Shown here: piece by piece, positions 8,353 through 16,674 of the stretch
How the letters are laid out: every line of letters starts with the position of its first letter
How positions within the stretch are numbered: the first letter of the stretch is position 1
Assembly: GCA_965261455.1 (NCBI GenBank)
Contig: OZ253453.1
Span: 3,162,001 to 3,226,000 of the forward strand
DNA length: 64,000 bases
Reading direction: 5' to 3'
Source: DAOUKH01 sp965261455
Lineage (GTDB): Bacteria > Chloroflexota > Dehalococcoidia > SHYB01
Program-made: the position numbers and the translations under genes
Notes under the pieces: generated by a model
Seen by the model: only the letters and a program-made list of their open reading frames with translations
Told to the model about the DNA's origin: nothing
Databases searched by the model: none

Positions 8353-8365
8353 ACAGGAAGGCCCC

Positions 8366-8914
8366 ATGATCCGATCGCTTGGCGGCAAGTCGCCGAAGAT
8401 TCATCCTACGGCGTTCATCAGCGAAGCCGCCTATCTAGTCGGCGATATTGAGGTCGGTGCCTATGCGAACATCTGGCCCGGAGTGGTGGTGAGGTGCGAA
8501 GGCGGCCGGGCCGTAATCGGCAAGAACGTGTGTGTTCAGGACAACACGGTCATCCACGCTGCGGGAGGCATTTTCATCGGGGACAATGTTGCCTTCGGGC
8601 ACGGCGTGATTTGCCATGCCGAGCGGATAGAAAGCAATGTCTTAATCAGCAATGGGGCTATTATCAACGGATGGGTGCACATTGGGGAGTTCACTCTGAT
8701 TGCGGCTGGCGCCGTCGTCCCGGAACGAGCTCGAATCCCGGCTTATTCCATCCTGATGGGAGTGCCCGCCCAGGTAAAGGGTCAAGTCGTCGACCGGCAC
8801 GTGGAGATGATGCGGGGAGTGTGGGAGCCCTATGTCAAGCTGGGACAGCGCTACAAAGCTGAGGGTCATCTCGAAGGCCAAGCGGCAACTGACCCCGACG
8901 TCTCCGCAGACTAG
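8366..8914 (+). CDS. Gamma-carbonic anhydrase-like hexapeptide protein (PaaY/CaiE/YrdA type)
   Basis: At 182 residues it has the left-handed beta-helix pattern of repeated [IV]G-x4-[IV] hexapeptides (residues 12-130). The three zinc histidines are in the expected order: His64 in TVIHAAG, His79 in GHG and His84 in VICHAE. PaaY and CaiE are cotranscribed with CoA-ester pathways, and PaaY is described as a thioesterase that clears dead-end CoA esters. That role fits the operon but is inference. ATG 8366 has AGGAAGG upstream. It is the last gene of the operon, and its TAG stop overlaps the stop of the convergent CoA-transferase gene. Confidence 0.85.
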   Translation: MIRSLGGKSPKIHPTAFISEAAYLVGDIEVGAYANIWPGVVVRCEGGRAVIGKNVCVQDNTVIHAAGGIFIGDNVAFGHGVICHAERIESNVLISNGAIINGWVHIGEFTLIAAGAVVPERARIPAYSILMGVPAQVKGQVVDRHVEMMRGVWEPYVKLGQRYKAEGHLEGQAATDPDVSAD

Positions 8915-10140
8915 ATGACTTTCCGATCCCGGAGGGCTCCGATCTCCGTGCTGCTGTAACCGCAGATCTCCGATAGGACCTGGTCAGTATGCTGACCGTG
9001 CTCCGCTGAATCCGCCCGCGCCGAGCTTGGTGTAGCCTCGAGTTTCACGGGAAGTCCGAGGATCCGGGCGGGCCCTCTTTGTGCATCGCCGATATCCACA
9101 ATGTACTCATTCTCAAGCACCTGTGGGTCTGTGGCGAGCTCGGCCATCGAACGAACCCTCTCGAACACCAAGTCCGGTTGGCCAGCCAAGATCATCGACC
9201 AATCGCTGCTGTCCTTCGTGGCGAAGATGCTATCGAGGATGCCGACGAGCACCTCTCGGTTCGCCTCCCGCGCCTCGGCGGTGACGAAGCGTTCCTCCGT
9301 CGCCAGATCGAGTCTACCGAGCGCTTCACAGAATCCAAACCAGTGGCGATCCGACTGGAGGTTGGCGAAGAAGATCCACTCTCCGTCCCGGCATCGGTAA
9401 GAGTTGTATAGCGGGTTGCCAGCCTGGCTTCTTGACGATTGCGGATACTCACGCCCGAACCATAGCTGGTAAGACACCGGAACTGCATGCAACCACAACA
9501 TGCTTCCCAAAAGCGACGAGTCCACTCGTTGGCCCATACCCCATCGCTCGCGAGCCATCAGGGCGGCCATCACCCCGCATGTGAGCCAAACCGCTGCGAC
9601 CTGATCCCCCATACCACCAGGAATGTAATGGGGCGGCATCCCCGGAGGCGTCGAGAACTTGAGCACACCAGTCCGGGCCTGCACCGTGGGGTCTAGAGCC
9701 GGCCTTTTGCTTTCAGGTCCGTTCAACCCGTACCCCGTGCCCTCCGCATAGACCAGGCGGGGATTGACTGCCGACATGGTCCCGTAGTCGATACCGAGTT
9801 TCTCAGCCGCTCCGACCCGCAAGTTGTGGACAAGAACGTCGGATTTCTTGACCAGGCGTAGCATGACTTCCTTGGCTTCCGGGTGTTTGAGGTTCAGCGT
9901 GATGGACTTCTTGTTCCGATTGTTCACTGTGTAGAAGAAGTCACTCCCAGATGTCCAGTCACCGACCCCCCCAATGGAAACGAGCCCGCGGCTCGGGTCG
10001 CCGACGCCAGGCTCCTCAATCTTGATTACCTCAGCCCCTAAGTCGGCCAAGATCATGGTGGCAACTGGTCCCTGTACCCAAGAGGTACAGTCCAGTACTC
10101 GAATCCCGTCAAGGGGGGGAGGTCGGTGGGCGGTGTTCAT
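8911..10140 (-). CDS. CaiB/BaiF family CoA-transferase
   Basis: This 409-residue class III CoA-transferase has PLDGIRVLDCTSWVQGP, ADLGAEVIKIEEP, NNRNKKSITLNLK and PGGMGDQVAA with predicted nucleophile Asp179. It strongly resembles the protein at 5042-6256. The longer frame reaches 10206 inside the upstream gene, but ATG 10140 places the start right before the conserved domain, one base after the stop of the MaoC gene, consistent with translational coupling. No clear ribosome site is seen. It is the last gene of the minus-strand importer/MaoC operon. Confidence 0.87.
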   Translation of the reverse strand: MNTAHRPPPLDGIRVLDCTSWVQGPVATMILADLGAEVIKIEEPGVGDPSRGLVSIGGVGDWTSGSDFFYTVNNRNKKSITLNLKHPEAKEVMLRLVKKSDVLVHNLRVGAAEKLGIDYGTMSAVNPRLVYAEGTGYGLNGPESKRPALDPTVQARTGVLKFSTPPGMPPHYIPGGMGDQVAAVWLTCGVMAALMARERWGMGQRVDSSLLGSMLWLHAVPVSYQLWFGREYPQSSRSQAGNPLYNSYRCRDGEWIFFANLQSDRHWFGFCEALGRLDLATEERFVTAEAREANREVLVGILDSIFATKDSSDWSMILAGQPDLVFERVRSMAELATDPQVLENEYIVDIGDAQRGPARILGLPVKLEATPSSARADSAEHGQHTDQVLSEICGYSSTEIGALRDRKVI

Positions 10141-10141
10141 C

Positions 10142-11374
10142 TTACGAGGAGTCTGCGGCGCTCGATGGCAACCGGACCGTCGCTTCCCCCCGGGTGTTGG
10201 TCTCACCCGCTTGAGTCTCGATCCACAATCGCAGGTCGACCACGTGCTCGCCCTCTTCGACTCGCTTGTCGACGACCTCGCCTCGACACCATCCGGTATC
10301 GCCTACGAGCCACGGGCGCCGGACCTCAGTCGTCAGTCTCCTCAAGAAGCCGTCATCTCCGCACCAGTTTGTACACAGTTGGGTGAAGTATCCCATGCGC
10401 TGCGGCCCGATGTCGTAGGGTCGGGGCAAGCCAAGAGACTGGACAAGCTCATAGTCCCAGTGGGTTGCCTCGATGCCGTCGTAGGTGCCGAATTGGTTCC
10501 TGTGGAGCGCCGTATGATAGGTGTCGAACTCCTCTTTGTGGGAAGCCATCAAGTTCTGCCATTGATATCGAAACTTGTGCGCCGAGAAGATTCGCCAGCC
10601 GTTGTACATTAACCAGGTAACGACATCGGTGATGGAAAGAGGCCCTTTCACTACCGGGGCTAGCTGCTCGCCGACCTGGACGTCTTCCCAAAAGCGGGGT
10701 AGAGATCCGCGCATCTCCTCCCGCTCACAATCCTTTTCGATCCTTCGCAAGTCGGCGTCGGTATAGTACGGGACCGGCGCTTCGAACAGCTGCTTTTGTT
10801 TTTCTGGACTCTGCGGGAGTTCTCTTTTCCATTGCTTGTATAAGTACCTACCGACCCGTTCCCCCCGCTGGTTGGTGAAGATCGTTTCCCACACCACCTC
10901 CACGGCCCTACCGGGATCCTTTGCCTTGTCCCGCCTAGGAAGTTCCGTGACGCTATAGAGGCCGCCCAGCGCTTTGACCGCATCGCCAGGGAGCACCGGG
11001 CGCCACCACTCCCACTCGTCGCCAACGTACCAGTTCGGCACACCTGGCAGCCCCGATGCCAACTGCACCCCTTCCTTGGGCATGTCGTCGGGGATGGTGT
11101 ATTCACGCAGACGGGGCCACAGGGGTCCTGATATGCAGGAGAGAAGGTAGCTGGGGGAGGCCACCAGCCCGCCGTACTTGCTCGTCGCCGCGTAGTCCGG
11201 GTCGGTCCACAAAGGATTGTCGTCGCCGTTGGCGTAGGCCACTCGCATGATCGCTTCCGGCGTGGCGATGTCATAGTTGGGCCGGATCGGGACCTTGTAT
11301 CCTAACGACCGTCTCAGGAGTGCAAGCGACTCATCGGTAATGACCGGCTCATATGCTGATATGGTCTCCGACAT
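10142..11374 (-). CDS. Two-hotdog MaoC/FAS1-like acyl dehydratase family protein
   Basis: A 410-residue paralogue of the MaoC proteins at 3828 and 46075. The N-terminal hotdog holds GDDNPLW at 50-56, with Trp56 where hydratases have catalytic His. The C-terminal half has CTNWCGDDGFL. The length and the two blocks match its paralogues throughout, so the Trp is a family trait and not a sequencing slip. It follows the permease gene by 35 bases and precedes a CaiB-type gene by one. Start ATG 11374 has GGAGA about ten bases upstream. I infer that it acts on a CoA ester made by the adjacent transferase. Confidence 0.8.
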   Translation of the reverse strand: MSETISAYEPVITDESLALLRRSLGYKVPIRPNYDIATPEAIMRVAYANGDDNPLWTDPDYAATSKYGGLVASPSYLLSCISGPLWPRLREYTIPDDMPKEGVQLASGLPGVPNWYVGDEWEWWRPVLPGDAVKALGGLYSVTELPRRDKAKDPGRAVEVVWETIFTNQRGERVGRYLYKQWKRELPQSPEKQKQLFEAPVPYYTDADLRRIEKDCEREEMRGSLPRFWEDVQVGEQLAPVVKGPLSITDVVTWLMYNGWRIFSAHKFRYQWQNLMASHKEEFDTYHTALHRNQFGTYDGIEATHWDYELVQSLGLPRPYDIGPQRMGYFTQLCTNWCGDDGFLRRLTTEVRRPWLVGDTGWCRGEVVDKRVEEGEHVVDLRLWIETQAGETNTRGEATVRLPSSAADSS

Positions 11375-11409
11375 CCGTTTCTCCTTCGCGGACGGCTGGC
11401 AAGCTCTGC

Positions 11410-12297
11410 CTACACCGTATTGCGTAGCCTCGGGTCCATCTCATCCCGAAGCCAGTCGCCCAGGATATTGATCGAGAGAACGAACAGCATAATCGCCACC
11501 CCAGGTAATGTCGACACCCACCAAGCGGTCGCCAAATAGACCCGACCATCCGATATCATACTTCCCCATGACGGCGTATTGGACGGCACCCCCAGGCCGA
11601 GGAAGCTCAACGACGCTTCGTAGAGAACGAGCCGAGCTAGCTGGAACGTCGCAACCACGATCAGCGGCGCGAGGCTGTTGGTCAGAATGTGGCGTATCAA
11701 GATTCTGGCCTGACTCCCTCCGATAGCGCGAGCAGCCTCGACGAAGTCGGCCTCTTTTACCGCGAGGACTGATCCCCGTATCACCCGCGCGTAGATGACC
11801 CACTGTGTGATGGCAAGCACGATGATCATGTTCCGCAACCCGGGGCCGAAGATCGTGACCAAAGCGATAGCCAATAGAATGAACGGAATCGTTAACTGTA
11901 CGTTCATGATCCAGCTGCCCACGTCATCCAACTTTCCCCCGTAATAGCCGCTAATGGCGCCGATCACGACACCGAAGAGGCCGGAGGAAAGAACACCCAC
12001 AACGCTTACGATAAGAGAGACTCGAGCGCCGTAGATGATCCTGCTTAGAATGTCGCGCCCAAGATTGTCGGTCCCAAGCAGGTTACCGAACTCCCCGGGA
12101 GAGACCAGACGGCGAGCGATGTCGGTCTCGTTTGGGTCTTCCGGGGCCAGAAAGGGAGCGAACACCGCAGCGGTGACGATCGCAAGGAGGACCACGAGCC
12201 CGACGGGCACCGCCTTGTTCTTCGTCAAATCCCTAACGACACCTCGGAGCCGGCGCTTCAATTCCGGAGAAGTGTGGCTAGGAAATTCGGCGGTCAT
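11410..12297 (-). CDS. Peptide/nickel-type ABC importer permease, DppC-like
   Basis: The 295-residue integral membrane protein has the DppC/OppC pattern: a cytoplasmic N-terminal stretch, a first membrane helix near 32-50, the periplasmic APEDPNETD segment, LLGTDNLGRDILSRIIYGARVSL, then five further helices. The EAA loop EAARAIGGSQARILIRHI contacts the ATPase, although no ATPase gene is nearby. It ends with DPRLRN, typical for the family. It is separated by eight bases from the DppB-like gene upstream. The substrate range of such importers goes beyond peptides, and here a small organic acid or amide is plausible. Confidence 0.88.
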   Translation of the reverse strand: MTAEFPSHTSPELKRRLRGVVRDLTKNKAVPVGLVVLLAIVTAAVFAPFLAPEDPNETDIARRLVSPGEFGNLLGTDNLGRDILSRIIYGARVSLIVSVVGVLSSGLFGVVIGAISGYYGGKLDDVGSWIMNVQLTIPFILLAIALVTIFGPGLRNMIIVLAITQWVIYARVIRGSVLAVKEADFVEAARAIGGSQARILIRHILTNSLAPLIVVATFQLARLVLYEASLSFLGLGVPSNTPSWGSMISDGRVYLATAWWVSTLPGVAIMLFVLSINILGDWLRDEMDPRLRNTV

Positions 12298-12305
12298 GTG
12301 TAACC

Positions 12306-13232
12306 TCAGGCCGAGGAGCCATAGCGGATCCTAGGATCGAGAAAGCCATATGAAATGTCCACGATGAGATTCACCAAGACATAGCCCGTAGCTGAGAGCA
12401 GCACGACCGCCTGCACGATCGGGTAATCCCTGGAGCTGATGGCGGAGACGGCCAATTGGCCGATGCCCGGCCATCCGAAAACGGTCTCGGTGATGACGGC
12501 TCCCGCCAGCAACGCTCCAAGGTCCAGTCCCAGCACCGTCACGATGGGGATCATGGCGTTGGGCAACGCGTGCCGGACGAGGACCATCCTTTCGTGGAGG
12601 CCTTTAGACCTGGCGGTACGAATGTAGTCGGTACCCAGCACTTCGAGCATTGTGGAGCGGGTCAATCGGGCTAGCTGTGCCATCACCTGAGCCCCCAGCA
12701 CGACGGCTGGAAGGACGAGATGCTTTCCAAACCCATAGCCTCCCACCGGGAAGATCTCAAACTGGACCGATAGGAGCAGGATGAGCATGATCCCGAGCCA
12801 GAAGCTTGGAAGGCTCTGCCCTGTTACGGCAAGCAGCATACTGAAGGAATCAAAAATAGTGTTGCGCCGGATCGCGGCGAGGATGCCGAGGGGGATGGCG
12901 AGGGCAATGGCGATTCCCATTCCGGCACCAGCCAGCAGGAGTGTCGCGGGGAGGCGGTCTAGCGCAAGGCCGAAAGCCGATTCCCCCGTCCTGATTGAAT
13001 GTCCCAGATCGCCCTGGAACACGTTGGCGAAGAAACGCCACAGCTGGATGTGGAGCGGTTGGTCTAAGCCAAGGGAGTGGCGGAGCTCCTCGACTTGTTG
13101 TTGAGTGGCTTCCGTCCCGAGTAACAGTAGCGCTGGGTCGCCGCTAACATGCTGGAGGAGAAAGACGACCGTCGCCGCGCCGAGCCAGATCGGCGCGGAC
13201 AGGAGGACTCGTCGGATGATGTAAGCTCTCAA
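12306..13232 (-). CDS. Peptide/nickel-type ABC importer permease, DppB-like
   Basis: The 308-residue protein begins MRAYIIRRVLLSAPIWLGAATVVFLL, the typical DppB first helix. It continues with LGLDQPLHIQLWRFFANVFQGDLGHSI, and carries the EAA-like loop TARSKGLHERMVLVRHALPNAM. It ends with DPRIRYGSSA. About six membrane helices are visible. It pairs with the downstream DppC-like gene (8-base gap). The binding-protein gene is 231 bases upstream on the same strand, separated by a large palindromic structure at 13318-13418. Confidence 0.88.
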   Translation of the reverse strand: MRAYIIRRVLLSAPIWLGAATVVFLLQHVSGDPALLLLGTEATQQQVEELRHSLGLDQPLHIQLWRFFANVFQGDLGHSIRTGESAFGLALDRLPATLLLAGAGMGIAIALAIPLGILAAIRRNTIFDSFSMLLAVTGQSLPSFWLGIMLILLLSVQFEIFPVGGYGFGKHLVLPAVVLGAQVMAQLARLTRSTMLEVLGTDYIRTARSKGLHERMVLVRHALPNAMIPIVTVLGLDLGALLAGAVITETVFGWPGIGQLAVSAISSRDYPIVQAVVLLSATGYVLVNLIVDISYGFLDPRIRYGSSA

Positions 13233-13317
13233 GCCGTCTGCCTCGCAACCTCCAACTGGCGAGCCGCCGGCTCACCTGTGGACAGATGAGACATTCTAGG
13301 AGCTTGCGTGGGAGATA

Positions 13318-13418
13318 CCTCTTGGCTACGCACTACGCGCCTAGGCGGTCTGGTGCCTAGGCGCGTAGTGCGTACTACTGCGGGAGTCCGCCTAGGCGGA
13401 CTCCCGCAGTCCAAGAGG
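13318..13418. repeat. Nested palindrome: two long hairpins within an outer stem
   Basis: Three perfect inverted repeats are nested. The outer stem CCTCTTGG (13318-13325) pairs with CCAAGAGG (13411-13418). Inside it, a 20-bp perfect stem (13327-13346 with 13355-13374) has an eight-base loop. Next comes a 34-base perfect palindrome (13377-13410, centre TCC GCC TAG GCG GA). Both inner hairpins share the core CGCCTAGG. The result is a three-way junction in single-stranded DNA or RNA. It lies between the solute-binding gene (ends 13464) and the permease genes (start 13232), where it could block 3' exonucleases, attenuate transcription, or be a small mobile palindromic element. Confidence 0.85.
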
Positions 13419-13463
13419 AGCTGTATCGTGCATGGGCCGCTTCTGATTCCGTGGCGCCCTTGG

Positions 13464-15161
13464 TCACTGATACCGTGCCGAGGCGAACCACAAGCGTTCG
13501 TCGGACCAAGGGTCGAAACCAGTCAAACGGCTATCGACGGCGTACACGTTCACAACTTGCCACAAGTCGATCCTCGGAGACTCTTCGCGCATGATGGTAA
13601 AGGCCTGGTGATAGAGGTCTGTTCGAGTTTGTACATCGCTTTCGGTGGCCGCGCTAGCTACCAGGCTCTCGAAATCGGCGTCGTCCCAGTAATTGAAGTA
13701 CCCGCCCTCTAGGAATGGGCTCAACATGAAGTGGACATCCCCCGGCACGTTTTGACCGTGGGCGATGAGTCCTGGCTCGACATTGACGATGTACCCTAGC
13801 CAGGCGCGGAACTCCAGCGACTGCACGGTAGCCGTTACGCCAATCTTGCCAAGCTCACCAGCGATGATCTCGGTCAACTCTTTTCCTTTGATGTAGTAAC
13901 CCGCTGGGAACACCATGGGAAGCTCAAAGCCATCCGGGTATCCGGCCTCCGCTAAGAGCTGTTTGGCTTTGTCCAGATCGTACGGATAGGGCTCTAGGGT
14001 CGGGTCATGACCGAAGTACAGTGACGAGGCGGGTTGTCCCTTCAGAGGAATGCCATTCCCGTTGAGTACTTCTTCTATCAAAAGCTCCCTGTTGATCGCG
14101 TAGTTAAGTGCTTGCCGAACCCGCTTGTCCGTGAGGGGCGTGGGAGCGGTGGTATTGATGATGTATCCGAAAGTCGTAAGCGATGGCTTCTTGATGATCG
14201 TGATGTCGGACTCCGCCCCGAGCCGTTCGACATCGTCGTACGGGATGTTGACCGCTACTTGAACGGCACCGGTCTGTATCGCAGCCACCCGGATGGCATC
14301 CTCCAGAATGGGCCGGAAGACCAGCGTGAAAATGGAAGGCTTTTCAGCCCAATAATCAGGCGCCACCTCGTATCGGATCTCAACGCCCTTCTGCCACTCC
14401 AAGAAGCGATAAGGCCCCGTGCCAATCGGATTGGTCTGGGCATTAGTCTCGCCTACGGATTGAACGTAGCCCTTGGGTGATATCCCCGCCCGAGCTGCGG
14501 TCTGAAGGAAAGTCGGTATCGGCTTTTCGGACGTGAGCCGGATCGTCGTCGCGTCGATGATGTTCGGTGTTCCCATCCCAGCGGTCGAGGATCTCCAGTT
14601 GGACCTGATGTCCGGGTTGGAAATCCTCTCGAAGACGAACCCAACGTCGTCGGCCGTCATCACGGTGCCGTCATGGAACTTGACATTCTCCCGCAGGTTG
14701 AACTCCCAGGTCTGCGGGTCCACCAGCGACCAGGAGACGGCGAGACTCGGCACCGTCGGGTCCAGATCGGATGTCACGGTGGTCAACCCTTCCATGTTGT
14801 TGACGATGGCTAGCAGGTCGCCCCTGGAGTTTGTGAGCGCGCTGTCAAGAGTCCTGGGTTCGACGCCGGTGCCGACGATGACTTCTTGAGGCGCCGGGGC
14901 CCCCTGCGTTGGTGTGGCCGGAACTGGCGTCGGCGTTGGGGCCAGCGTTGGGGCTGGCATACTGGTGGCGGAAGGCTGAGCCTCTTGCGGAGTCGCCACC
15001 GGAACTGACGTCGGCGTTGGGGCCAGCGTTGGGGCTGGCTCATTGGTTGCGGTAGGCTGACCCCTTTGTGGAGCCGCCGTCGGATCCCCGCCGCCACATG
15101 AGGCCGCGATGAGAGCGATCAAGAGCGCCGAGATCGTGAGCCATATTAATTTCCTAGACAT
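13464..15161 (-). CDS. Extracellular solute-binding lipoprotein, family 5 (peptide/nickel type)
   Basis: The 565-residue protein starts with MSRKLIWLTISALLIALIAASCGG, a signal peptide with a lipobox ending at Cys22. A Pro/Thr-rich linker (about 28-92) contains two 27-residue tandem units. The SBP_bac_5 domain follows (LDSALTNSRGDLL, DLDPTVPSLAVSW, WEFNLRENVKFHDGTVMTADDV, RQALNYAINRELL). It is predicted to be anchored outside the membrane and to deliver ligand to the permeases encoded downstream. A hairpin with no U-tract lies upstream near 15174-15190. Ligand identity cannot be inferred, although the gene neighbours process CoA esters. Confidence 0.9.
   Translation of the reverse strand: MSRKLIWLTISALLIALIAASCGGGDPTAAPQRGQPTATNEPAPTLAPTPTSVPVATPQEAQPSATSMPAPTLAPTPTPVPATPTQGAPAPQEVIVGTGVEPRTLDSALTNSRGDLLAIVNNMEGLTTVTSDLDPTVPSLAVSWSLVDPQTWEFNLRENVKFHDGTVMTADDVGFVFERISNPDIRSNWRSSTAGMGTPNIIDATTIRLTSEKPIPTFLQTAARAGISPKGYVQSVGETNAQTNPIGTGPYRFLEWQKGVEIRYEVAPDYWAEKPSIFTLVFRPILEDAIRVAAIQTGAVQVAVNIPYDDVERLGAESDITIIKKPSLTTFGYIINTTAPTPLTDKRVRQALNYAINRELLIEEVLNGNGIPLKGQPASSLYFGHDPTLEPYPYDLDKAKQLLAEAGYPDGFELPMVFPAGYYIKGKELTEIIAGELGKIGVTATVQSLEFRAWLGYIVNVEPGLIAHGQNVPGDVHFMLSPFLEGGYFNYWDDADFESLVASAATESDVQTRTDLYHQAFTIMREESPRIDLWQVVNVYAVDSRLTGFDPWSDERLWFASARYQ
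14929..15090 (-). repeat. Two 81-bp tandem repeats encoding a Pro/Thr linker
   Basis: Copies at 14929-15009 and 15010-15090 share the run GTCGGCGTTGGGGCCAGCG and more diverged flanks. In the binding protein they encode the 27-residue units that each contain PAPTLAPTPT. The unit length is a multiple of three, so copy number can change without a frameshift. This is a coding repeat, not a CRISPR array. Confidence 0.8.
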
Positions 15162-15267
15162 TTGGTCCTCCGCGCGGGTGTCCCACCCGCTCTAGGTTCA
15201 CCGTACATACCCTGTCACTGGACGGAATTCATAGGGGTCCAGCCGCTGCCGCCTCCATCACTACAGC

Positions 15268-15759
15268 TTAATCTTCCTGGTCTCGCACCGGGAGCGTCAC
15301 ACGGCATTTGGCTGTGATGCACGCTTCATCGAGCCGAATATCATGCACTTGCACCTCGCATTCCACCTCCCCTTCCCCGGAATGGATGCTCGTATTCGAA
15401 ACGACACCCTGCAAGCGGAAGGTATCTCCCACGAGGGCCATGCGACGCATGCGCATGTCAAGCTCTTTCAGGACAGCTCGACTCCCGGCCCATTCAAGTA
15501 GCCATCGCGCCAGATGGCCCCACATGAACGGACCCATGATTATCGGTCCATCCAGGCCCCGCTCCTTCGCGACGTCGATGTCATGATGAATGGGAGCGAA
15601 GTCGCCCGTAGCCCCGGAGAACTTCACGATGGTGGTCTGCGAGACAGGGCCTATTGTCTCGGCCGGCAATTCCATGCCCGCCACGATGTCCTCGAATCTA
15701 ACGCCATCCACCGCAGCCTCCAGGTCGCTAACCCGTCCTCTGATCGGACCTCGTTCCAT
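15268..15759 (-). CDS. MaoC-like (R)-hydratase, small C-terminal-type subunit
   Basis: A 163-residue single-hotdog protein. The hydratase signature is intact: GDFAPIHHD with Asp53 and His58 spaced as in (R)-specific enoyl-CoA hydratases, followed by GPIIMGPFMWGHLARW. The longer frame begins at 15816, but ATG 15759 starts the conserved region and lies just past the stop of the preceding MaoC-N gene (15770), so the two are probably coupled. Together with that gene it resembles a split version of the two-hotdog dehydratases. Unlike the three long paralogues here, this subunit keeps the catalytic His. Confidence 0.82.
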   Translation of the reverse strand: MERGPIRGRVSDLEAAVDGVRFEDIVAGMELPAETIGPVSQTTIVKFSGATGDFAPIHHDIDVAKERGLDGPIIMGPFMWGHLARWLLEWAGSRAVLKELDMRMRRMALVGDTFRLQGVVSNTSIHSGEGEVECEVQVHDIRLDEACITAKCRVTLPVRDQED

Positions 15760-15769
15760 ACGACGGGAA

Positions 15770-16279
15770 TCAATAGAAGAACAGCTTATTGTGTACCTTG
15801 CAAACGGCCTTCCCAACCTGAGTCGTGTATATATCCTCTAACGTACACAGGAGCGCCTGACCGAGGCTCATTCGCTTCTCTTCTATGTCCATGATGGTGG
15901 TGCGCCTCGTGAGTACGTCGCCGGGGTAGATCGGCGCTAAGAAGAAGGCGCGGTATCCCGTGTCCATTGCGGCGCCGCAGTTCAGTTTTGTGCGCATCTC
16001 TTGGATCACGCCGACGTCGCTGCCTTGATCCGCTGGAGCAAAGTCGCCGGGGAGATGTCCAAACGGGACCATGTGGAAGAATGGAGGAGTGGTGCGTCCC
16101 TTGTAGCCGAGACCTCGGGCATACTCGTCATCGTGATACAGAGGGCTCTTCTCCTCAACTATTTCACAGTAGTACCGCACGTCGCTCTCGGGAATCGGTA
16201 GAGAGGTCACCACTTCCAGCTCCGTGCCGATGAGCGCTGAGATCTCCGGCGTAAGCAGAGGCCCAGTCCTGCCTGACAT
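15770..16279 (-). CDS. MaoC N-terminal (FAS1-like) dehydratase subunit
   Basis: A 169-residue single hotdog of the MaoC_dehydrat_N type: IGTELEVVTSLPIPESDVRYYCEIVEEKSPLYHDDEYA, then PPFFHMVPFG and a C-terminal strand set. In split hydratases this subunit supports the catalytic partner, here encoded ten bases downstream. It is the first gene of the minus-strand operon that continues with the ABC importer. Its start ATG 16279 faces the decayed mobile region on its upstream side, so the operon promoter should lie within about 16280-16370. No clear -10/-35 pair stands out there. Confidence 0.78.
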   Translation of the reverse strand: MSGRTGPLLTPEISALIGTELEVVTSLPIPESDVRYYCEIVEEKSPLYHDDEYARGLGYKGRTTPPFFHMVPFGHLPGDFAPADQGSDVGVIQEMRTKLNCGAAMDTGYRAFFLAPIYPGDVLTRRTTIMDIEEKRMSLGQALLCTLEDIYTTQVGKAVCKVHNKLFFY

Positions 16280-16368
16280 TGATCACCCAACTCCACCACG
16301 AGGATTGGGAATGCCCCTCATCCTCCAACCCCCCTAGAAGGGGCGATGATAGTTCACAAGGAACAAGG

Positions 16369-16674
16369 ATGTCAACGATAGTCTCGGTGACCGCAGACCC
16401 GATTCTAGTCACCGTTACCGACACGTCGGAACCGGGCTCCACCCCACCGCCGCCAGTCCGGATCGGAGGCCGCAACCCATGGGCAGCCCAACAAGAGTCT
16501 AGACCCTTCTCCCGGAGGAGGGGTCATGAAAGAGAAACCCTAAAGGGCAGACCGGGGCGAACCGGGCGGCTATCTACGCCCGCGTCTCGGACAAGAGCCA
16601 GGCCGAGGAGGACAAGGCCTCCATCTCCGAGCAGACCAGCGATATGGAGGCCAACTGTGACCGCAAGGGGCTGA
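16369..16674 (+). CDS. Doubtful small ORF upstream of the recombinase
   Basis: ATG 16369 follows AAGGAACAAGG and begins MSTIVSVTADPILVTVTD, a threonine/valine-rich peptide that later becomes Arg/Pro-rich as the frame overlaps the recombinase coding region. The first 50 codons lie in otherwise empty sequence. It could be a leader ORF of the mobile element or chance. Confidence 0.2.
   Translation: MSTIVSVTADPILVTVTDTSEPGSTPPPPVRIGGRNPWAAQQESRPFSRRRGHERETLKGRPGRTGRLSTPASRTRARPRRTRPPSPSRPAIWRPTVTARG

Noticed and set aside
14929..15090. Short CRISPR-like repeat array
   Set aside because: Only two units, in frame, translating to a Pro/Thr lipoprotein linker. There are no spacers or cas genes.
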